In this document: one piece after another, positions 57,523-64,000 of the stretch
How the letters are laid out: every line of letters begins with the position of its first letter
Position numbering within the stretch: position 1 is the stretch's first letter
Assembly: GCA_025504975.1 (NCBI GenBank)
Contig: JANUWI010000013.1
Span: 620,001 to 684,000, forward strand
Length of the DNA: 64,000 nt
Direction: 5' to 3'
Source of the DNA: Plenodomus lindquistii
Taxonomy: Eukaryota; Ascomycota; Dothideomycetes; Pleosporales; Leptosphaeriaceae
Notes under the pieces: generated by a model
Seen by the model: only the letters and a program-made list of their open reading frames with translations
Databases searched by the model: none
What the model was told of the DNA's origin: nothing
Made by a program: the position numbers and the translations under genes

Positions 57523-59366
57523 CGAGAAGCTACTTATATACTGTAACAGACTACAGTCTCGTGGTAGTGAGCCGCGAGCATCCGAGGTATAATGAATTCA
57601 TTTGACGTCGACTTAGGATACGGAGTTGAGAGATACCGCAGTGAGCACTATTGAGGCTGACAGTGGAGCATCTTAGAGTAAGCATAGTCCAAGAGTGAGC
57701 ACTATCGGGCATCCCACGGTAGAACAAGCAAGGCAAGTAATTACAAGTCGGCTGTAAGAAAACACTTTGAGTAATTCGATGTCATGACCTGCAAGTTCTT
57801 CGAATTTGGGTTCGAATCGAGGGACGTTTTCGAAATACGAAAGCTGGAGTTTTGGTGTTCACAATCCATGCGTGCAGATCTTAGTCCGTGGTGTAAATGC
57901 ACAAACTCTTGCGAAGCGAAGATAATAGCAAGAAATTTTTAATACCCCAAGCTGCATCCATGTCTGTGCATGCACCGCCCAGAGTCTTACACAGAGTCTT
58001 ACGAAGGAACTTAAGGCAATTCTTTAGGTTCAGGGGTTGGTGCTTATCTGAGTGCAGCGGTGAATATGGACAAGTTCGATCTCCTTCATTTCTTGTGATG
58101 TCCCTGAGTGAGGACACCGTGACTCCGGACATACCGTAGATCTGCGCGTCATCTTATATTCTACATAAAGTTCAACAAATTAGCAATCTAGGCAAGGAGT
58201 AGTCTGACGATTCGATCCGCTGAACGCCAATAGTGATGCGAACTGACGTGGCAGCTATCTTGTTAATAGCCCGTACTGAGCCCCATACATACAGTATACT
58301 GAAGAAGACTGTACAATGGTCAAAAGCCGTCTGCACAATTTTGATACACCAATGGGCTCGGTCTCACTGAGAAAAAGAAGAAGCCGTAAACAAGCAGGGG
58401 TTTAAACCGAGAAAACTTTATGTATCCTGTACATCGTATTGCTGCTACTGAATACGATGCTGAAGTGGAGCGGTAAGAATTGGGACCGAAACTATGATGG
58501 TAGCACCGAAACAGCGTAGCTCCGATGCTCCGATGCTGAGCGGAGTACCACAGTGATCGCGCACACGCGTTCCCTCATACTTCGTACAACGCCTTAAGTC
58601 TGGCAATCGACAGTGCTGGATAGCTTAATCCTTATCGACTACTTCGCTGGGTCGTTGAAGCGACATGTTGCACGCCAATGACCGATCTGATTGTATACAC
58701 GTACTTCCCCCTGTTCCAAACTTGGAAGATCTACCTGGTCTGTGTTCTAGTACAGGAGCGTGAGGAGGAAGTCAGTTCGGAACGTTGCTATTTTCAAGAT
58801 AGCCAATCAGCATGTCAGCTTGGTTGAAATACAGAGCCGCAATGCCGTTGGATAGGCATGTGAGCCGACTTGATTGGATCTTGTAATTACAGGAGACTGC
58901 GCCGGACCGAGCCGACAACGGCGCATAAGATGACGTATGTATACTCGCCGTATACCGTGAAATGCCGGCCTTGGTTAGCATTTCCTGTGTGCAAGAAATC
59001 TTCATGCTTTCCTTGAAGATGCGATTGACGTAGCGCCAAGCGGTCTACGTGGACTTTCGACTTCTGTCGGACCGAGTGAGTTCACGTTTGATTGTGCGGA
59101 TCTTGCTGTCGCTGGACCGATATCACCGCACGCTGGGGCATGAAGATCGGATACCAATGTACGGTGTACACAATCGATCTGCGTGTTTTTCTCATATCTA
59201 CATTTTGTGCTATTAGAGAGCAGCATCGTTTTGCATGCCCTTGGGGCACTGGCTGGAATGAGTGCTACCTGCAGCATTCTCACATCTGCTATTCCGCGAC
59301 AGACATCACAACGACACTCCTTTGAAGGTCGAGAACATGGGTGCAATGGTCCAGGGAGAAGGTCTC
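57523..59366. other. Intergenic region
   Basis: 1.8 kb without a convincing gene. A 77-codon frame at 58772-59005 (-) is protein-like only in part and is not called. Confidence 0.4.
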
Positions 59367-61458
59367 TCAATACTCCGTGTTCCTAACAAGTTTCCGCAAA
59401 TCTCGTGTGCCAAGATCTCGATCGTGAGCAAATACCAGCTCAAGCTCGTTGTCCGTATTGACTCGTACACCAACGCTCTCGCTGAACGTCTTGATCGAAT
59501 CAATACCAACTGCCGTGTGTCCTAGATGATCTGGTTTCTTCGACTGCAGGGCCAGGGCAACCAATTCGATCCCGGAGTTCCACGCGGTTGAGCATACACC
59601 GGTGATGAGAGTATATATGATGTAACTAATCGCGATGACACAGTATGCGAGTAACACCGTTATGGATAGATAGACGGATGTTGTGCGTGTTCCGTAGCCG
59701 AAGCCATACTCGGTTGTGGTGAAATCGAATGCGGTTTGATTGGCGGTATCGCTGCTTGACGACGAGTTGCTGAGAGAATCATTGCTATGCGACGGTGCGC
59801 CAGGAATCTGCGAAAGAGCCACCGCCAAGGAGATGGCCAGGAGATCTGTGGTAAGACGACTTGTCACGTATTGAGCGTAGGCTGTGCTACGCATCGTGTT
59901 CGCCGAGGGTCCTGTGAGATCCAAGATTATAGGTTTGAAGTCGGCCTGCTTTGTTGTCGATGAACGACCGGATTGAACGCGGGACGTTTCCCTGTTCCGG
60001 ACGAGATCTACTTGCCCCGTGTTCCAGTAAGAGGAGACTGTGCAGACCTGAAGCCATAAAGAGGCAGTAGACCCAGGAGTCGGTTGGACATTGTCCATAG
60101 ATAGCAACCAGTCAAACATGCTGGATGCTTCCTTCGAGGAATCGATCTGCATACCGATCACGTACCCTAACAACAGGACTACGACTGACGAGTTCGATCC
60201 AGGCTCGGGTGAAGGTCTCCAGATTGGAGGGAAATAGATATTCTGCTTGGTATCCGAACCGGTCGATTCTTCACTTATGTCAACAGAACCCCCGGTATCC
60301 CTTACCATTGTGCTCAAGTCTCCAAGAGTGCCTACCGACGTGCGATTGTCTTTTATGTATACTAATGGACTGCCATCGTAGTAGTATAAGATCGGACATT
60401 GCACGTCCACGACAGGTTGTGCCGCTACGACTGATATAGTAGCATTCCACCATGGGCCTTCGGAACTTGCCGGACCGAATGAGTTCGCAATGAATTGCGT
60501 TGGTATTGTGGCGCTGGCACGTATCGAGTCCTGGGACGAGCATCGCAGCAAACGGTCATACGAGGACTGACTATCACTATACACAGCTGATCTCTGCGTC
60601 ATTGACTTGCCTGAGTCATAAGTCTCTTCATAGGGTCTGATATATTCCAAACTTGTGTTGAATGCTGTCAAGTCACTGGCTGGAGTAAGTACTGGCTGTT
60701 GGCAAGAAGTTCAATCGCTTACAGACTTAGCCCTTCGTTCTCGCCAACACGAGAAGGGTATAGTGTCTCGAGAGATCCGTTCAAAAGACGTGTTCCTGTC
60801 TGGTCGGCAACAGTGCGTGCGCTACCTGGGCGAGGAATCATGAGCACAGCGCTTGACGGGCCGACAAGCGATGTTAGGCCAACAAGCGCGGGGATGGCAA
60901 TTATCATGAGTGCTCTTCGCCATCCTGGAAGGGCATGTGCTCTGAAGATGGAGAAAAAGTCGAGGGACCAGAGGTAGGATACTTGCGTCGCGTGAATAGC
61001 GACTGACAATGCGCCCAGAGGAACAAAATCGCCTACTAATTCGTTACGGACAACGCCAAGCAAGACTTCGACAATGGAAGCTTGCATAGATAGTTCGTGC
61101 AATTTGGCCGCAAACTGTAGACTGGTGGAGTAGTCGTTGTCGAAGCTCACCCAATAGTTAGTCCATTGGAACACCAAGAGTGTGATGGCTCCAGCTAAAG
61201 GGATAAGGTGCAGTAAGCTATGCCCAGCGGCAAGAGCACGGTTTTGATATATTGCAACTTTGCGGCGTTCAGTTTTCGATTTCCACCCGGCACATCGACC
61301 AAATATTGAAGCCACGAATTGTAGTCGAAAGGGTCGCAGCAAGTCACGGGACCTCGCATGTGTTTGTACTGAAGAGCCGCCGGAGGTGTCGCACGCATCG
61401 TCGCTGCATGATACGCTGGTATATGAGCCTTGAGGGCTGGTAAGATCAGCAATTGAGT
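59367..61458 (-). CDS. Hypothetical multi-spanning membrane protein, 5' end uncertain
   Basis: Two exons are firm: about 61436-60723 and 60675-59367, joined over a 47-bp intron in frame. The upstream frame is open to near 61458 and probably starts after an acceptor (CTTACCAG) at about 61437, so a small first exon further upstream is missing from the model. Membrane spans include LLHLIPLAGAITLLVF, LGALSVAIHATQVSYLW, ALMIIAIPALVGLTSLVG and VYLSITVLLAYCVIAISYII. A large, glycosylation-rich loop (many NxS/T) lies between the third and the last. This layout is common to an uncharacterised fungal membrane-protein family. Function unknown. Confidence 0.65.
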
Positions 61459-62414
61459 GGGTACCATGTCAGTAATCCTCACGGTAGTTTTGACAATTCA
61501 TGCCCAGATACAACTCTGTGTGCCATTGGGTGCTTGGGTGGCACAAAGATACTTCAAACGTGTCGCACGATCTGTTTGTCCCTTTTTGAGCGAGATAGAT
61601 CTCCAACTCAATGCTGACGGGCGATCTGGATGACGAAGCAATTAGATGGAGGAGTGTTCGGATTATATGCTATGCAATAGCCACGCCGTTAGGCGCCCAT
61701 AATCCAAAAATGATGCAGCCTGGGCGTTGGGGGCCTGAAGGCTGTAACTTGTGGCGCTCTACGATCGAACAAGCAGAGGGGGCACAAGAGCGTCGCCGGC
61801 CAGTCATCATGAAATGAAGACGCATCGAGAACATCAGTGAGTCGAAAGCCTACCCAAACTCGGCGTTGCGACGCGTTCTTAGTTCCGATCGTAGAAATCT
61901 GCTGAATGATGGGAAGTTCTCAGTGTTTGGTGACGTGTGAGCGGTACTGTAGATCTTCGCACTAGTAAAACAGGCGGGCTCAGCCTTGCCTCGCTTGGTC
62001 CCGTTATTGTTAGCTACCTGGCGTGGCTTAGCAGGGCTATTAGGAGCGGAGTCTCTAAAGGCTGTAACTAACAGGAAATCATCACGTCACTTCGCATTCC
62101 TGTCAGAGTTTATGTTTGCCTGAGATGCGAATTTGTTGAGCTGTGTCCAGGATGCAAATTTACGTGTAAACATGGCGGAGGGGACCGCTCCAGCATCTTG
62201 GCAGGAGACATGGACGGAGTCAGCTTTTATAAACTTACAGCTTTAGCGCGAAGAAAATATATACGGGCAGTGTTAAAGTTACACAGTAAGTCAACATTGA
62301 GGGCTCCCAGAACCGTTTCCTCATCCATGATACGCACTAGTCCTAATCAGGGAATCGCCAACGCCACCCCCGCCAGCAACAGTAGCCATAATGGATTTCA
62401 ACATCTCGATGCGA
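61459..62414. other. Intergenic region
   Basis: Likely contains the missing first exon of the membrane-protein gene (minus strand, about 61500-61830), which I could not place. Nothing else recognised. Confidence 0.35.
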
Positions 62415-63317
62415 CTACCATCCCAATGTCTCCTTATCCAAAGCCTTTGATAGCGGTGTAAGCGGAACGCCCCACTGTTTCACAGCCTCAACATCAACAC
62501 CATAGCCCACATCCCGATGCCACGCCATGGCAAGGGGCAATGTGTTCCCCTCTGCAATTTTCTTCTCTGCCTCCTCCTCACTCATATAATGCACCTTGAC
62601 CTCATGGCCACTAATCCCACTAAGAATATCCGCCAGCTGCTGCGGCGTAACACTCTCCCCTGCAATGCGTACACTCTTTCCCGAAAACTTCTCCGGAGAC
62701 TCAAGCGCTGCGACTGCGAATTTCGCAATGTCGCGTACATCGAGGATGTCGAGCTTGGTGTCGGGATTGTAGCGGACGCGCAGCTCATGTGCATCTGGGA
62801 GCTCAGGTTGCGAATATTCCACTGTAGGGCGAGCATAGTTCTGCATGAAGAGTGCAGGTTGCAGAATAGTCCAGTGCTTGAAACCTGCGTTGCGGACTTG
62901 GTTTTGGAGCTCGTGTTTGTTCCCCCAGTAGTATTTAAAAGGGTGGTCGTCGCTCCAGCCGGGGAAGCTTTCGTGTTCGCCTGCGCGTGCTACACTGGTG
63001 TAGATGAACGTCTGAATGTTCTGCTTTTTGGCGGCCGAGATGACGTTCCTGCCGTAGTCGACTTCGGCGGCTGAGTCGAATGAGCCGGGGAGGGAGAGGA
63101 AGACGGCGTCTACGTCTTTCATGGCGGACTCGATGGATGAGATTGAGGAGAGATCACCTTCGTGCATGATTGCTCCCCGAGCCTGTTGTTCTTTGGCTGA
63201 CTCGGATGACGGGTTGCGCGTTAGAAAGTGTACAGTGTGGCCATGAGCAAGAAGTTCCGGAATAACAGCTCGGGCTTGGTTTCCTGCCCCAGTTGGGAGC
63301 AGGATTGAATGAGGCAT
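62415..63317 (-). CDS. NmrA-like NAD(P)-binding protein
   Basis: An intronless frame of 300 residues. The N-terminus SILLPTGAGNQARAVIPELL is the Rossmann beta-alpha unit with a degenerate glycine motif. It is followed by HTVHFLTRNPSS, the DVDAVFLSLPG strand and FIYTSVARAGEH, then the NmrA-like substrate region (YYWGNKHELQNQVRNAG, TILQPALFMQNY). The usual SDR YxxxK is replaced by YYWGNK, as in NmrA/isoflavone-reductase-like atypical SDRs. Members act as redox sensors or reductases. Distance (8 kb) and gene-poor spacing argue against membership of the polyketide cluster. Confidence 0.88.
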   Translation of the reverse strand: MPHSILLPTGAGNQARAVIPELLAHGHTVHFLTRNPSSESAKEQQARGAIMHEGDLSSISSIESAMKDVDAVFLSLPGSFDSAAEVDYGRNVISAAKKQNIQTFIYTSVARAGEHESFPGWSDDHPFKYYWGNKHELQNQVRNAGFKHWTILQPALFMQNYARPTVEYSQPELPDAHELRVRYNPDTKLDILDVRDIAKFAVAALESPEKFSGKSVRIAGESVTPQQLADILSGISGHEVKVHYMSEEEAEKKIAEGNTLPLAMAWHRDVGYGVDVEAVKQWGVPLTPLSKALDKETLGW

Positions 63318-64000
63318 CTTGGTTGGTAAGAGGGGCGAGCGATAAGGGACTTAGATGTATTGTGCGGATATGAGGTATGCAGCGCGATGTGATTGATAAA
63401 TGCGGACTATCAAGGGTTTAATGCGAGCCCATCAAGAGCACTTATATGTATATGTGAGACGCTAGAACGTCATAGTTTTGTTCTTACATACTAACAAGGT
63501 ACTAATGCGCTGCTTAAGGCTTAGGCTAGACTACATTTATCTGTAGCCTCGTCCGGAGCCTCGTCCGGAGCCTCATCTGCTCTGCACAAATACGAATATT
63601 CGGTCTGGATGACGTATACCTAGTCCACCTTGTTACTGAAATTGTTGCCCGTCAAATAATGATAAAACTTCGGTTTTCCGCCTTGTGACTTTGATGTCTC
63701 GTTGCAATCTTTTCAATGACCTCTAGCATTTATTCAATCCTGGCAAAAAACATCTTAGATTTGTGTAGAGTGAATGAAAATTCGAGATAGAAGGTAGCGC
63801 AGATCCTGCATTTACACCTAATTCCTATTTTAATTATATCCATCATCGTCGTTTCTTCGCCTCCATGTCTACGTTGGATTGAAATATAGTATGCATCAAA
63901 CATTCATCCCACCCTCCCACATCATCGCAGCACTCTCGGGTCGTCGTCCAAAAGTGCAATGATGGCCATGATCATGTAAGTACCAACTCCTTACAACAGC
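63318..64000. other. Right-edge intergenic region
   Basis: No gene found. A tiny tandem repeat lies at 63546-63577 (GCCTCGTCCGGA twice, then a partial copy). Confidence 0.4.

Noticed and set aside
57785..57830. tRNA B-box-like sequence (GGTTCGAATC)
   Set aside because: No A-box at the right distance and no cloverleaf can be drawn.
62415..63317. NmrA-like protein as a member of the polyketide cluster
   Set aside because: It is 8 kb beyond the PKS across gene-poor sequence and unrelated genes, and I noticed no full ACCCGAGT motif near its start.

Overview
The window looks like a filamentous ascomycete chromosome, most likely a Dothideomycete (Pleosporales-like). Genes are compact and carry several 45-95 bp GT..AG introns with CTNAC-type branch points. 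Recognisable fungal genes include RTT109, a ceramide glucosyltransferase and mitochondrial ribosomal protein mL57, and there is a full fungal biosynthetic gene cluster. All exon models were built by hand from splice consensus, reading frame and protein-family logic; every multi-exon model given as complete sums to an intact frame. I saw no rRNA, tRNA or CRISPR.

Layout. 1-7.5 kb: the 3' part of a Ser/Pro-rich gene, an HSP70/HSPA12-like ATPase (-) and an unknown coiled-coil protein (+). 7.5-9.5 kb: a gene-free island of at least five short inverted-repeat elements. 10-20.4 kb: housekeeping genes, namely ceramide glucosyltransferase (-), an unknown gene (-), divergent mL57 (-) and RTT109 (+), and two membrane proteins. 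20.4-28.4 kb: a sparse, repeat-rich tract with a small secreted protein, an AIG2-like gene split by a 522-bp Mutator-like inverted-repeat element with a clean 10-bp target duplication, two copies of a short TA-flanked element, and a GC-rich unknown gene.

28.6-54.3 kb is the main feature: a contiguous biosynthetic gene cluster of eight genes. These are a cytochrome P450 (+), an O-methyltransferase (-), a DMATS-type prenyltransferase (+), a secreted FAD-linked oxidase (-), a short-chain dehydrogenase (+), an adenylation-thiolation-reductase carboxylate reductase (-), an R2R3/three-repeat Myb regulator (+) and a non-reducing polyketide synthase (+; KS-AT-PT-ACP-ACP-CMeT-TE, with no starter-unit SAT domain). 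The enzyme set fits a C-methylated orsellinic-type acid that is reduced to aldehyde/alcohol, oxidised on a methyl group, O-methylated and prenylated. That matches, step for step, the structure of zinniol and related prenyloxy benzyl alcohols or isoindolinones. A motif GGACCCGAGT (core ACCCGAGT) recurs in the promoters of the cluster and is a candidate site for the pathway regulator.

54.3-64 kb: a long gene-poor tract, a small eight-cysteine secreted protein (-), a multi-spanning membrane protein (-) and an NmrA-like NAD(P)-binding protein (-).
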